This document shows, in pieces, positions 8,609-18,132 of a stretch of 64,000 bases of DNA. Position 1 is the stretch's first letter. Every line of letters starts with the position of its first letter. Made by a program: the position numbers and the translations under genes. Location: assembly GCA_964353175.1 (NCBI GenBank), contig CAYGUX010000003.1:62001-126000 (forward strand), written 5' to 3'. The notes under the pieces were generated by a model. It had not been told where the DNA came from and searched no databases. It saw only the letters and a list, made by a program, of their open reading frames with translations. This stretch comes from JAIYCX01 sp964353175. GTDB lineage: Bacteria > Bdellovibrionota_C > UBA2361 > SZUA-149 > DAOLCO01.

Positions 8609-9640
8609 CTAAATAGTTCCTAACTTAACCTGCTCTGTAACCCAAGGAATAACTTCATCCAACAAATCACTTAGCGAAGTTGTAGCCTCAAACCCTAGTA
8701 AGTCTTTAGCCTTTTGGCAATTTGGAACTCTTAGTTGAACATCATACTCATAAGGCTTATCAGATACTAATCTAAGAGGAACATCTGGTCCTTTAATTTT
8801 TGCCCAAATAACTTCTGCTAATTCTTTAACATTAGTTGAGACCGCTGTTGAGATATTAAAATCTTCGTTTATTGCGTTCTCATGCTCAACACAAACTCTA
8901 ATGCCTTTTGCTAAGTCCCCACCATAAGTATAATGACGAACTTGGCTTCCATCTCCAAGAATATGCAAAGGATCTTGACCTTTTACAATCTTCTGAATGA
9001 TGTCTGGGACTACATGACTCATTGCCAATTTAACATTTCCAGACATAATGTCCGTATCGGATAAAGCTCTACGCTCTCCTACACCAACACAATTAAACGG
9101 CCTAACGATAGTATATGGAAGTTTATATTGCTCATAAGCACCTTTACAAAAATATTCACAAGCCAATTTTTGAAACCCGTATGTACTTAAAGGAGGCGGG
9201 CATTTACGTTCATCTCCTTCACTAGACGGGAAAGTATTAGCAGACTCAAAGACCATGCTTGAGCTCAAAACAGTAATCTTTTTAAGAGTCCCTTTTTTAA
9301 AAGCAGCAATAGCGGCATCAAAGGTGGATGCCATTACTCTTTCATTTTCGGCCATTAGATCATAAGCAAACTCATGAAAATAACTAATACCACCAATCAT
9401 CGCTGCGCATGCTAATAGATGATCACAACCTTCGAGAAGTTCTGTCATTAATCCTACATTCTTCGCATCACCTTCGGTGAAATGATAATTTGGATGATTA
9501 TCGTAGGACTTCTCTACTCGTCCATACTTTGAATAGTTATCAATTCCAACAACTGTCCAATCATTTTGTAGAAACTCTTCTACTATATACCCACCAATAA
9601 ATCCTGCAGAACCAGTAACTAAAATTTTCCCCTTAGACAT
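8609..9640 (-). CDS. NAD-dependent nucleotide-sugar epimerase/dehydratase (SDR family)
   Basis: This is an extended short-chain dehydrogenase. The Rossmann motif GSAGFIGG lies at about residues 10-17, the acidic D of GIDNYSKYG binds the cofactor, and the catalytic elements are SSSMVFE and YGFQK (YxxxK). Other conserved pieces include VRPFNCVG and LGDGSQVRHYTYGGD, typical of UDP-glucose 4-epimerase-like and dTDP-glucose dehydratase-like enzymes. Its 343 residues are normal. It lies in a surface-sugar operon between a sugar dehydrogenase and a GT2. The exact substrate cannot be read from the sequence. Confidence 0.9.
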   Translation of the reverse strand: MSKGKILVTGSAGFIGGYIVEEFLQNDWTVVGIDNYSKYGRVEKSYDNHPNYHFTEGDAKNVGLMTELLEGCDHLLACAAMIGGISYFHEFAYDLMAENERVMASTFDAAIAAFKKGTLKKITVLSSSMVFESANTFPSSEGDERKCPPPLSTYGFQKLACEYFCKGAYEQYKLPYTIVRPFNCVGVGERRALSDTDIMSGNVKLAMSHVVPDIIQKIVKGQDPLHILGDGSQVRHYTYGGDLAKGIRVCVEHENAINEDFNISTAVSTNVKELAEVIWAKIKGPDVPLRLVSDKPYEYDVQLRVPNCQKAKDLLGFEATTSLSDLLDEVIPWVTEQVKLGTI

Positions 9641-9677
9641 AAATCCTCTTCTTACTATTTTATTATTATATTAAAAA

Positions 9678-10922
9678 TTACGCTATTTTTTGACGTTTAG
9701 TTTCTTCTGCACCTTGATGTGTACCTGGATACACATTTAAATCTGGCCTATTAAAAATCCCCCAAACGTCGATACAAGGAACATTAAACTTAAGCTCTCG
9801 ATATGCTGAGTGTGGTGTACCGATGACGATACCATCTGCTTCTTTTAGAACCTTATCTAATTCCATCGAATTTTGAAGATAAGAATCATGCATTAAAACA
9901 TTTGCCCCTTTAAACTCTAATCCTTTTTTAACTCTAAAACTCAATGATTCTCTAATGTCATCATTATCAGCTTTAAAAGTCATTCCCAATAGGGCAATAT
10001 TTTTGCCCCAAAGTTGGCCATCAAAAACATTTGCCATTTTATCCACCAAGAAACTAGCCAAGCCTTCATTGACCAACATCGCTGAATGGCCCATATAAAA
10101 CTGATGGTCAAAGAAACTCGCTAACTGCATGGTGTCCTTGAATAAACATGGTCCTGCTGCTAGTCCTGGCCGCTTATACCCCTTAGCTCGAGGATAATCA
10201 TATTGAATGGCATCATAAATTTTATAAAAATCGACTCCCTTAGATTCTGCAATCATATAGAACTGATTAGCTATCGCGAACTCTAAATATCTCCAAGAGT
10301 TTGCCATTAATTTAGTCATTTCCGCTTCAATTGGAGTTAGACGAATAATGGAAGGAGCCAATTGACTAAATACCTCATAAGCTTTCGTAAAACTTTCCTC
10401 ATCGAAAGCTGATACGATCTGAGGCAATGAATCAATCTCATCGAGCGCAACCCCTTGAGCAACCCGCTCAGGGCAAAAAGACAACAATATATCTCTATTT
10501 TGTTGCATTAACCTCTGATGGAGATGCTCCATTGTTCCTGGGTATAAAGTGGATCTCATGATAACCAAAGCTCCAGGCTTTAAAATAGGAATGTAATGAT
10601 CAAAAATAGAAATTACATCTGATATTTTAGGATTTAGGTGCTCATCAACTGGGGTACCAATCACAAATACAACTACATCTGCATCACTACACTTACTGGA
10701 ATCGGTACTTGCCTTAAGACCCTTACTTAAAGCGTTCGCAAGTTGAGCATCACCACCTAATTCGAGAAATGGGAACGAACCACTATTAACAGTTTCGACT
10801 GCCTTAGCATCGATATCAATCAAAGTGGTGTTAAAGCCACCTAAAGCAAACTTAACTCCTAGAGGCAAACCTACATGCCCGCAACCACCTACAATTACAA
10901 TATTTTTACTCATAAAACTCAC
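9678..10922 (-). CDS. UDP-glucose/UDP-N-acetylmannosamine dehydrogenase family protein
   Basis: This enzyme oxidises the C6 hydroxyl of a nucleotide sugar to a uronic acid using NAD+. The N-terminal Rossmann motif is VGGCGHVGLPLG, with a conserved MRSTLYPGT loop. The active-site cysteine lies in GPCLFKDTMQLASF, and the C-terminal NAD/UDP-binding half has LGMTFKADNDDIRESLS. Its 414 residues match the WecC/Ugd family. MSKNIV at 10913 is an alternative start three codons in. With the neighbouring epimerase it should supply an acidic sugar for the surface glycan. Confidence 0.9.
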   Translation of the reverse strand: MSFMSKNIVIVGGCGHVGLPLGVKFALGGFNTTLIDIDAKAVETVNSGSFPFLELGGDAQLANALSKGLKASTDSSKCSDADVVVFVIGTPVDEHLNPKISDVISIFDHYIPILKPGALVIMRSTLYPGTMEHLHQRLMQQNRDILLSFCPERVAQGVALDEIDSLPQIVSAFDEESFTKAYEVFSQLAPSIIRLTPIEAEMTKLMANSWRYLEFAIANQFYMIAESKGVDFYKIYDAIQYDYPRAKGYKRPGLAAGPCLFKDTMQLASFFDHQFYMGHSAMLVNEGLASFLVDKMANVFDGQLWGKNIALLGMTFKADNDDIRESLSFRVKKGLEFKGANVLMHDSYLQNSMELDKVLKEADGIVIGTPHSAYRELKFNVPCIDVWGIFNRPDLNVYPGTHQGAEETKRQKIA

Positions 10923-10958
10923 ACTAAATAAAAAATAAATTTAAATACTTAAATAACA

Positions 10959-11717
10959 CTAACTTCTAGCGACAACAAAAGTCTGCGCCCCAAAGAATCT
11001 CCATAAAATTGGTAACTTTAGATAAAGCCGCACTAAAAATTTCGTCGGCAATAGAGAGCTTAACTTACCTACCCCTGACTTAGCAGTATATGGCAAGAAT
11101 TGCGGGATTAAAGTTTCAACAGTAAATCCACTGATTTCCAATGCTTCCTTCAAGGAATGTTCAGTAATTGCAATATGATGATCTACATAATCCCAATACT
11201 GCACTCCCGCATACCTTATATTCGGCTGAAGAATCATAACTTTCCCACCTGGCTTTAGTGACCTTTTGCAGTCAGCCAATATATTCAATAAAGTAGCCTT
11301 ATCAGGCATATGCTCTAAAAAATTACTCATGAAAATTAAATCTGCCTTTTCACTAAGGACGCCTGACATTTGGGTACCTGGTACAGTGTGTACTTCGATA
11401 CCAAAATCACGCAATGCCTCTACATGGCTAGATAGATCAACTGCAATTTTCTTTCGGACGTTTATTCTTTTAATAAAAAGTCCATCGCCTGCTCCTAAAT
11501 CAACAACACAGTCATTAGGGTCTATATAATTAGATAAAAAATCACTCACTAGAACATCCCAAGTTTCACTCCGAACGGCTTCTTCTGCCACTGAAAAGCG
11601 GGAAGTGTAAATCTTCTCTTCATAACCAATACCTTCGGAAACTCTATTTTCTACTTTCTTTAATTCAATCATTTCCCCCTCATCGATAGCTTTTAAATTA
11701 GACATCTTTCTCTCCAT
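10959..11717 (-). CDS. Class I SAM-dependent methyltransferase
   Basis: The Rossmann-type SAM site is visible as VVDLGAGDGLF (about residue 71-81), followed by IAVDLSS and a post-motif with FMSNFLEHMPDK typical of Methyltransf_11/23 proteins. VMILQPNIRY follows. The C-terminus is basic and hydrophobic. It sits in the surface-sugar operon, 12 bases after a glycosyltransferase gene, so a role in methylating a glycan or a lipid carrier is a reasonable guess. MSNLKA at 11705 is an alternative start. Confidence 0.85.
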   Translation of the reverse strand: MERKMSNLKAIDEGEMIELKKVENRVSEGIGYEEKIYTSRFSVAEEAVRSETWDVLVSDFLSNYIDPNDCVVDLGAGDGLFIKRINVRKKIAVDLSSHVEALRDFGIEVHTVPGTQMSGVLSEKADLIFMSNFLEHMPDKATLLNILADCKRSLKPGGKVMILQPNIRYAGVQYWDYVDHHIAITEHSLKEALEISGFTVETLIPQFLPYTAKSGVGKLSSLLPTKFLVRLYLKLPILWRFFGAQTFVVARS

Positions 11718-11729
11718 TATAATAAATAC

Positions 11730-13529
11730 TTAACTGAGCTTTAGTTTAGCCCTAATAACTGGAATCATTCTTTTACTAATAGCTCTAATAACTCTCTTAA
11801 ACTCTTTGTTCTTAATCATCCAAACTCCACGCTCGACAATAGACTTGAGATAGTACAATCTGCCAGTGCCAGGATGGAAAAAAACTTGTAACGAACGAAC
11901 TTCATCTGATTCTTTTTGATTGTCTCTAACCGCAAATCCCATACTCTGTATTGGGAAACTAATTGGGTATTGAACGCATGACAAAGCGCCTAAATTTATA
12001 CAGTCGATTTCTGCATTTGAGATCTTAATCCTCAAGCTCCCCTCTTCTCCGCCCCTAGGTCTAAATAACCTTGAGATAGGAACCAATAGCCCACGATGAT
12101 CAATTAGTTCACTCGCATATTTTTTCAACTTCCCAACAGGGAGGCCCCTTTTTGAATATACAATCAGTTCGATAAAAGTATTGTCTCGTATTTTACTCTT
12201 ATCAATCTCACAAGGGATTTCAATGCCCCATATCCCCTCAGCGGGATAAAGAAATCGTTGTGTTAAGCTAGCCTCATCTCCACCTGTAGAGATATTTAAA
12301 GCACCCACACTAGGCATTAAATACGGAGCCCTAACTGGATTAAATCCCTTCACTGGACTACTCACTTGGGTTTGGCTTGGACTTTGTAGAAACTCTACTA
12401 AAGGCTCAATAGTTCGATCCCAAGTAAATCTATCTTTTACTAACTTCTTAGCATTTAACGACTTTTGAACAACGATGTCCGGATTGTCAAAAATTTCATC
12501 TAGTACATTCTTCAAAGCAATAGAATCAGTAGGATCTACTGCCCAACCAGCATCATAATCCCTAATATGATCACTAATTTCTGAATAGTGATTATAAATA
12601 ACTGGCAATCCGCACCATAGGTATTCTATTGTGCGCGTAGTGAATGCCAATTCCCTTTCTAAATTATACTGCATTAACTCAACAGCAACGCTTGCCTTTC
12701 GATACTGATCTAAAAGTTCATCTCTACCAACATAGCCTTCCACGATAATGTTATCATGCTTTTCAGATAGCTCCTTAACCGAACTAAAAATTCCACGTAT
12801 CTTTCGTTCATCGGGAGTCAATGCTTGTTCATTTGCAGCATCATGAGGAGTTCCAAAAATTCGTATGCAACCCTTCTTCTTCTTGGCTACTTGGTCACAT
12901 ATTGAAAATATTGCTTGCGATTGATCTTGCCACGGGAACCAACCTCCACCACTTACAAACATAGGAGTTTCCGACGCAGTTCTCAATGAATCCTTCCTTA
13001 AGAAATCATCGGGAGAAAGAGAGATGGGAATATATCTAATAAAGTGTTCATCTTTAGGCACTCTACCTGCTTGAGTTAACCAACCATAAAAATACATGCG
13101 TTGCCTAACACCGGCGGTTAAAAGGCAATCCGCTTTAGAAAGTACATCAACTTTTTTATTAGTATCGGCAGGAGCTCCAAACAAAGTAGTCTCAATTAAT
13201 CTAGATCCATGAAGATCGACGATTAATGGGACTGATGGTTTCTCTGATAAATTATAATGATCCCAATTAGAAGCGAATATAACCGCATCTGGCTTTACTC
13301 TTTTTAAAATATCATCCTGAGTATGCCATTCCCAAAGATACTCTCTGACTTCCTCTGGTATTTGATCCTTGTACTTGAGAGTTAAAAAAGTAAAGGCGGG
13401 CATAGAAGCAACTACTTCGATCCCTCTAGATTTTAAACCTTGGTAGATCTGCCAACACCTCAGCCCACCCCCACTAGTAGGCAAGCTACCAAAGGGCATT
13501 GTATCATTACTAAATAGAAGAACTTTCAC
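11730..13529 (-). CDS. GT4-like glycosyltransferase with C-terminal beta-rich extension
   Basis: This 599-residue protein has a GT-B fold. The N-terminal part starts VLLFSNDTMPFGSLPTSGGG. The C-terminal catalytic half has the family pattern NLERELAFTTRTIEYLWCG then PVIYNHYSEIS, including the E-x7-E-like acidic pair, and ends DAGWAVDP. Residues after about 390 form an extra domain of about 200 residues with beta-strand character and a basic tail, not part of the minimal GT4 enzyme. It is the first gene of the minus-strand run to lptB and is clearly paralogous to the divergent gene at 13707. Acceptor and sugar are unknown. Confidence 0.85.
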   Translation of the reverse strand: MKVLLFSNDTMPFGSLPTSGGGLRCWQIYQGLKSRGIEVVASMPAFTFLTLKYKDQIPEEVREYLWEWHTQDDILKRVKPDAVIFASNWDHYNLSEKPSVPLIVDLHGSRLIETTLFGAPADTNKKVDVLSKADCLLTAGVRQRMYFYGWLTQAGRVPKDEHFIRYIPISLSPDDFLRKDSLRTASETPMFVSGGGWFPWQDQSQAIFSICDQVAKKKKGCIRIFGTPHDAANEQALTPDERKIRGIFSSVKELSEKHDNIIVEGYVGRDELLDQYRKASVAVELMQYNLERELAFTTRTIEYLWCGLPVIYNHYSEISDHIRDYDAGWAVDPTDSIALKNVLDEIFDNPDIVVQKSLNAKKLVKDRFTWDRTIEPLVEFLQSPSQTQVSSPVKGFNPVRAPYLMPSVGALNISTGGDEASLTQRFLYPAEGIWGIEIPCEIDKSKIRDNTFIELIVYSKRGLPVGKLKKYASELIDHRGLLVPISRLFRPRGGEEGSLRIKISNAEIDCINLGALSCVQYPISFPIQSMGFAVRDNQKESDEVRSLQVFFHPGTGRLYYLKSIVERGVWMIKNKEFKRVIRAISKRMIPVIRAKLKLS

Positions 13530-13706
13530 TTAAAAATGTAATATATAGTATTAAAATCCTTAGCGTTCTAGAATATTACATGAGTATTGTAAAGAAAGTT
13601 TCAAAGTTCGGATCAATACTGATTAGATTTGATAGAAACCTAGACAAGACATGCTAAATTATAATATCCTGCAGGCTTAAAATTGTTTTAACACCATAAG
13701 TATCTA
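13530..13706. promoter_or_regulatory. Divergent promoter region between two paralogous glycosyltransferases
   Basis: This 177-base AT-rich gap lies between two genes pointing away from each other. A perfect TATAAT at 13660-13665 could be the -10 box for the plus-strand gene at 13707, but I see no good -35 element at 16-18 bases. No inverted repeat stands out. The region should hold both operon promoters. Confidence 0.4.
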
Positions 13707-15377
13707 ATGAGATTCCTAATTTTTTGTACAGACCTCCCTCCGATTGACGGTTTTCCTACTTCCGGGACGGCCCTTAGAACTTATAACCTCGGAGAAGGCT
13801 TAAAGGAATTAGGCTGTGAAGTCATCCTTTCAGCCCCTACTTCTGCGGTAACACTGTTTAAAGAAAACCTTAAAAATAAACCAGATACAGACTTATCCGC
13901 CAAAATTGAGCAACTAGAGAAACTCTCTTTTTCCGCCAATAACCAAACTAATATAATTGCCCAAACGAACCCAGATGCTATCATTTGTGGACACTGGCCC
14001 GCGTGGACATTAGGTCGAAAATCCCCAGTGCCCTTGATTATTGATCTGGCAGGACCCCATCTCTTGGAAAGGCATTTCCAGGGTGAAAGCAATCCCGAAG
14101 GTGCGATACTAGGAAAACTACAGGTACTATCCTGCGCAGATTTTTTTATCGCTTCTGGACAAAAACAAAAACTATACTTTCTATCCTATTTACTTAGAGC
14201 AAAAATTCCTAGTCCTGAAAAGCGCATTAAAATCATACCAATGCCTCTACCAGAAATTAGCGAAGATGATCTAATTAAGTATAAAGAAAAGCTCGACATT
14301 AGGGAAAATGATGCAGAAACAAATTTTTCTCCAAGATTTTTATTTGGTGGAATATTTCTTCCCTGGCAAGATCCTTCTTGGGGCCTAAAAAAGCTTGTTA
14401 GTGAAATCTCTCACAGAAATCTTGGTACACTAACCTTAGTCGGTGGCCCACATCCACACTACCCGATTAAATCCGGTGCTTATGAATCCTTATACAAAAG
14501 CCTAAGATCTAATTCAGATCGCATAACTGAAACAGGGATGCTCCCTTATCAGGAATTTTTAGAACTAATTCCTACTGTAGATGTAGCCCTAGATCTCATG
14601 GGCTGGAACATAGAACGAGAACTAGCAATCACCATACGTACAACCTCTTATTTAAGTGCTGGAGTACCCATAATTTACAATAATTATTCCGATCTATCTA
14701 AGTATATCGAGAACTACAATGCAGGCTGGACAGTCCAGCCTGGGGACGATGAGGGAATTGCTAAAATAATTGCTGAGATTTTTGAAAACACAGAGGCATT
14801 AAAAGAAAAATCTTATAATGCGATGCGCTTGGCAAAAGACCTATTCAGTAGGAAAAAGGCTGCACAGGAGATACTCAACCTCCTGACTCTTGACAGAGTA
14901 CCTCTTAGCGATACCTTAGATATTTCCTTAGATGTACCAGAGTCCTGTGAATTTTTTCTAGGACATGGCGCCACCTTTACCCAAAAGTTTGTTTCCCGAA
15001 TGGATCTATTAAATAAAATTGAGTTAATGCTAGGAACTCATAATTCAATATTGAAATATAACCTTAAGGTTACCCTTGAAGAAGTCTCAGGGAATGGGAT
15101 AAAAATCACCCAATCGATTGAACCGAGCGCTATCCGCAATAATGATTGGCTTAGCATTGATTTCCCTCCTGTAGAAAAATCCGCTGGAAAGGAGTTTGCT
15201 TTAACGTTAGAATATGACTGTCCTAAAGGCGAAGATATTAAACTTAGTCCGTGGGGAACCAAGTCTAGTCCTTATCCTCTTAAAGGTCTATATAAGGGGA
15301 CTCAGCTACTTGGAACTCAATCTATATGCCTAAGAACTCATTCTGCCAGAGCAGGAATGCAAGACATGTCAATATAA
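13707..15377 (+). CDS. GT4-like glycosyltransferase, paralogue of the divergent neighbour
   Basis: This 556-residue protein matches the neighbour at 11730-13529 in layout and motifs. It opens FLIFCTDLPPIDGFPTSGTALR, then a PVPLIIDLAGPHLLE segment equivalent to PLIVDLHGSRLIE. The catalytic half has NIERELAITIRTTSYLSAG, then PIIYNNYSDLS and NAGWTVQPGD. A beta-rich extension follows after about residue 390 and ends in polar residues. It is followed 9 bases later by the double-GT2 gene. A duplication of one ancestral gene with inversion is the simplest account. Substrate unknown. Confidence 0.85.
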   Translation: MRFLIFCTDLPPIDGFPTSGTALRTYNLGEGLKELGCEVILSAPTSAVTLFKENLKNKPDTDLSAKIEQLEKLSFSANNQTNIIAQTNPDAIICGHWPAWTLGRKSPVPLIIDLAGPHLLERHFQGESNPEGAILGKLQVLSCADFFIASGQKQKLYFLSYLLRAKIPSPEKRIKIIPMPLPEISEDDLIKYKEKLDIRENDAETNFSPRFLFGGIFLPWQDPSWGLKKLVSEISHRNLGTLTLVGGPHPHYPIKSGAYESLYKSLRSNSDRITETGMLPYQEFLELIPTVDVALDLMGWNIERELAITIRTTSYLSAGVPIIYNNYSDLSKYIENYNAGWTVQPGDDEGIAKIIAEIFENTEALKEKSYNAMRLAKDLFSRKKAAQEILNLLTLDRVPLSDTLDISLDVPESCEFFLGHGATFTQKFVSRMDLLNKIELMLGTHNSILKYNLKVTLEEVSGNGIKITQSIEPSAIRNNDWLSIDFPPVEKSAGKEFALTLEYDCPKGEDIKLSPWGTKSSPYPLKGLYKGTQLLGTQSICLRTHSARAGMQDMSI

Positions 15378-15386
15378 GCTGCCATA

Positions 15387-17459
15387 ATGGTGAAACCACT
15401 TGTAATACTTCAAGTAGTAAGCTGGAACTCGAGTAGATATTTGAACGACTGCATCGACTCTCTAATTGGGCAGGAACTTTCTGAATATAGAAAAAAAATC
15501 GTCGTAATAGATAACGCTTCAAGCGACAATACAGCTGAATTACTGAATTCTAAGAAATCAGTAATTTCGATAAAACTATTGCCCGACAATATGGGTTTTA
15601 CTGGTGCCCATAACCTGGGAATCGCGGAGGCAATAAGTGAAGGTGCTGATTTTATATGCCTTATCAATCCTGACCTAACCTTAGAATCAAATACTATTCT
15701 AAGACTTATTGAAGCTACAAAAATCGGACCGAAAATTGGCGCAAGTACTCCCTTACTTTACAGAACTCAGTCAGACAAAAAAACATCTACACTTGATGCT
15801 TGTGGTATGGAATTATTTAGTAATTTAAGACACCTTGATAGAGGATCAAATAAAGCACTAAATAAGAACTTAAACCAGGCCCAGTACGTATTTGGAGGCA
15901 CTGGAGCATGCCTAATGCTAACAAGAGAATCTATAATTGATACATCCTACCCTCTTCATTTGAATGCTGAATGGAAAACTCCTCAGTTTTTTGATCCACT
16001 ATTTTTTGCCTATAGGGAAGATGCGGAAATAAGTTTGAGATTTCAAATGAAAGGATGGCGCATTCGATACGAACCTACGGCAATCGGCTATCATGTAAGA
16101 CAAGTCCTACCTGAGAATCGCCATGAGATTAACAACAAAATAAATGGCCTCAGCGTAAGGAATCGTTTTCTTATTCAAGCTAACTGCGCACCAATTCTAT
16201 TCTTAATCTTACTCCTTCCCAAGTGGGTATTTAGGAATCTATTAGTCATTGGTGCCTGCTTGGTCTATGAACACTCCTCTCTGCCTTACCTTAAAGAATT
16301 GTTTACTAATAGAAAGGAAATAAGAAAAAAAAGGAACTGGAACCTAAACAATCAAGCTACTACGAGCATTAGTCTAAGCTCTATAGTGGAAGGCTATAAT
16401 AGATCTCAAGAAATTGCATTAATACGTTCTACGAATAAACAGAAGATTGAAGCTAGCGTACATGCTGTTATTATAGCTTACTTTTCTAGTTCTGAACTCC
16501 TTTTAAATGTTAAATCTGTCTTAATTTCTTTAGCAGAAATGCCAGAGGCGAAGTTAAGTATTGTAAATAACTCCCCCGAGGATACTGAATTCTTAAAGAC
16601 TAAAGAGCTTATAACTTCATATACGAAGGATTATCCTAATGTAGTAATCGAATTTATTGAAAATAATAGAAATCTTGGATTTGGAGGTGCTGCAAATAGG
16701 GCACTTTTAAATTCGGAATACGAGTTCTTCCTAATATTAAACTCAGATATTGAATTAGAAGCCGATACTCTTAAAAAACTAACTCCAACATTTTCGGACT
16801 TTGAAAATCTCGCAGCAGTTTCCCCTCTTATTACAGACAAACAAACCCACCAAATTCAATATCAATATCTTGCAAGAAGATTTCCAAGATGTAGAGATCC
16901 CATTCTAGATATTCTTAAATTCTCCAACAGGAATCTACGGACACAAATAGACCAACATAGGTCTTATGCAGACATCCCCGCACTACAAGAGTTAATTAGT
17001 GACAGGAAATTAGAGCAAACTTTTGAAGTTGAACAGATCTCAGGTGCCTGCTTAATGATTAAAGCCTCTATATTTAGAGAGCTACAAGGTTTTAATGAAA
17101 ACTTTTTCCCTGCCTGGTTTGAAGATGTCGATCTATGTAAACGTATCTCTGATTTAGGTTTATCAAGTGCTGTTAGCAATAAGGCTACAGTATCCCACTT
17201 AGGGGCAGAGTCTTTAGAATCCCTTTCTAAAAGTTCTTTTTCAGCAATATTTTTAGGGAATAAAATCAAGTACTACAAACTACATGAAAAACTGTGTTTT
17301 AGAAAAATCATTGGTATCTCATTAATATACTTGGAATTCACCTTTAAGCTATTGTCTATTTATCTTAAGAAATATAAGAATAAGAATATTTCAAATGTAA
17401 ATTCTAAATTCTTAGATGACATAAAGCTATTCTTAAAGACACAAACTATTTCAAAATAA
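15387..17459 (+). CDS. Bifunctional family 2 glycosyltransferase with two GT2 domains
   Basis: This 690-residue protein has two GT-A domains. The first (about residues 1-300) has VVSWNSSRYLNDCIDSL, VIDNASSDNT, LPDNMGFTGAHNLG and the metal motif LINPDLTL, then FAYREDAEISLR. A hydrophobic segment lies near 270-290 (LFLILLLPKWVFRNLLVIGA). The second domain (about 350-640) has VIIAYFSSSELL, NRNLGFGGAANRA, LILNSDIELE and FFPAWFEDVDLCKR. This architecture resembles rhamnan/galactan-type polymerising or dual-specificity transferases (rhamnosyltransferase-like). It is co-directional with the preceding GT4-like gene and probably extends the same surface polysaccharide. Confidence 0.9.
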   Translation: MVKPLVILQVVSWNSSRYLNDCIDSLIGQELSEYRKKIVVIDNASSDNTAELLNSKKSVISIKLLPDNMGFTGAHNLGIAEAISEGADFICLINPDLTLESNTILRLIEATKIGPKIGASTPLLYRTQSDKKTSTLDACGMELFSNLRHLDRGSNKALNKNLNQAQYVFGGTGACLMLTRESIIDTSYPLHLNAEWKTPQFFDPLFFAYREDAEISLRFQMKGWRIRYEPTAIGYHVRQVLPENRHEINNKINGLSVRNRFLIQANCAPILFLILLLPKWVFRNLLVIGACLVYEHSSLPYLKELFTNRKEIRKKRNWNLNNQATTSISLSSIVEGYNRSQEIALIRSTNKQKIEASVHAVIIAYFSSSELLLNVKSVLISLAEMPEAKLSIVNNSPEDTEFLKTKELITSYTKDYPNVVIEFIENNRNLGFGGAANRALLNSEYEFFLILNSDIELEADTLKKLTPTFSDFENLAAVSPLITDKQTHQIQYQYLARRFPRCRDPILDILKFSNRNLRTQIDQHRSYADIPALQELISDRKLEQTFEVEQISGACLMIKASIFRELQGFNENFFPAWFEDVDLCKRISDLGLSSAVSNKATVSHLGAESLESLSKSSFSAIFLGNKIKYYKLHEKLCFRKIIGISLIYLEFTFKLLSIYLKKYKNKNISNVNSKFLDDIKLFLKTQTISK

Positions 17460-17485
17460 ATCATAGGCTAAAAAACTAAAGACCC

Positions 17486-18127
17486 ATGCGAAAAATCGGC
17501 ACTAAAGCATATCTCAAGACTTTGATTAAGGACCCATTGGTGTCCTCCATCACTCCAACCTCCATATTTGGAATTAAAAAACTTTGTGAGAATATTAATT
17601 TTGCGGAAGCAAATTTAATTGTAGAATATGGACCAGGTGGTGGAATTATTACTAAATACCTTCTATCTAAGATGAAATCAGATTCAATCCTTGTCGCGAT
17701 AGAAAACAATGAATCATTTTGTGATGCACTCAAATTTATCGACGATGAAAGGCTAATTTTATTTCATAATTCTGCTGAGAATGTAAATGCGTTGCTAAAA
17801 GATCTATACTCTAAAAACAAAACTCCCTCAGTCCAAGCCGATCACATTATTTCCGGTATCCCATTCTCGATGTTTCCAAGCACTCTTAAAAATGCCATCT
17901 TGAATGCGACAACTATTTCACTAAAATCAGAAGGGAGCTTCATAGTTTATCAATTTCTAATCTCACTTTCCTACGGGAAAAAAGATATAAAAAGAAAAAT
18001 TAGAGAATATTTTCATGTTTTTCGTTCAGAGGTAGAAATCAGGAATGTACCTCCGTTAAGGATTTACGAATGCTCTTTGAAGGACGCAGAACAAATTAAC
18101 TCTAAAAATCTAAACAATCTCCAATAG
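17486..18127 (+). CDS. SAM-dependent methyltransferase, phospholipid N-methyltransferase/KsgA-like
   Basis: This 213-residue protein has a SAM-binding motif LIVEYGPGGGIITKYLL and motif II-like LVAIENNESFCDAL. The segment HIISGIPFSMFP aligns with the NLPF-type motif IV of rRNA adenine dimethyltransferases and bacterial PmtA enzymes. The opening IKDPLVSSITPTS is similar to the PmtA N-terminus (xxxxPxxxGAixPSS). It is too short for KsgA, which lacks here its C-terminal domain. A lipid or small-molecule substrate is therefore more likely than rRNA. The gene is followed by pyrF, sharing the TAG/GTG junction. Confidence 0.7.
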   Translation: MRKIGTKAYLKTLIKDPLVSSITPTSIFGIKKLCENINFAEANLIVEYGPGGGIITKYLLSKMKSDSILVAIENNESFCDALKFIDDERLILFHNSAENVNALLKDLYSKNKTPSVQADHIISGIPFSMFPSTLKNAILNATTISLKSEGSFIVYQFLISLSYGKKDIKRKIREYFHVFRSEVEIRNVPPLRIYECSLKDAEQINSKNLNNLQ

Positions 18128-18132
18128 TGCCA

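Noticed and set aside
17486..18127. rRNA adenine dimethyltransferase KsgA or an erythromycin-resistance (Erm) enzyme
   Set aside because: It lacks the C-terminal domain and the full NLPY/F motif context; the N-terminus looks more like phospholipid methyltransferases.
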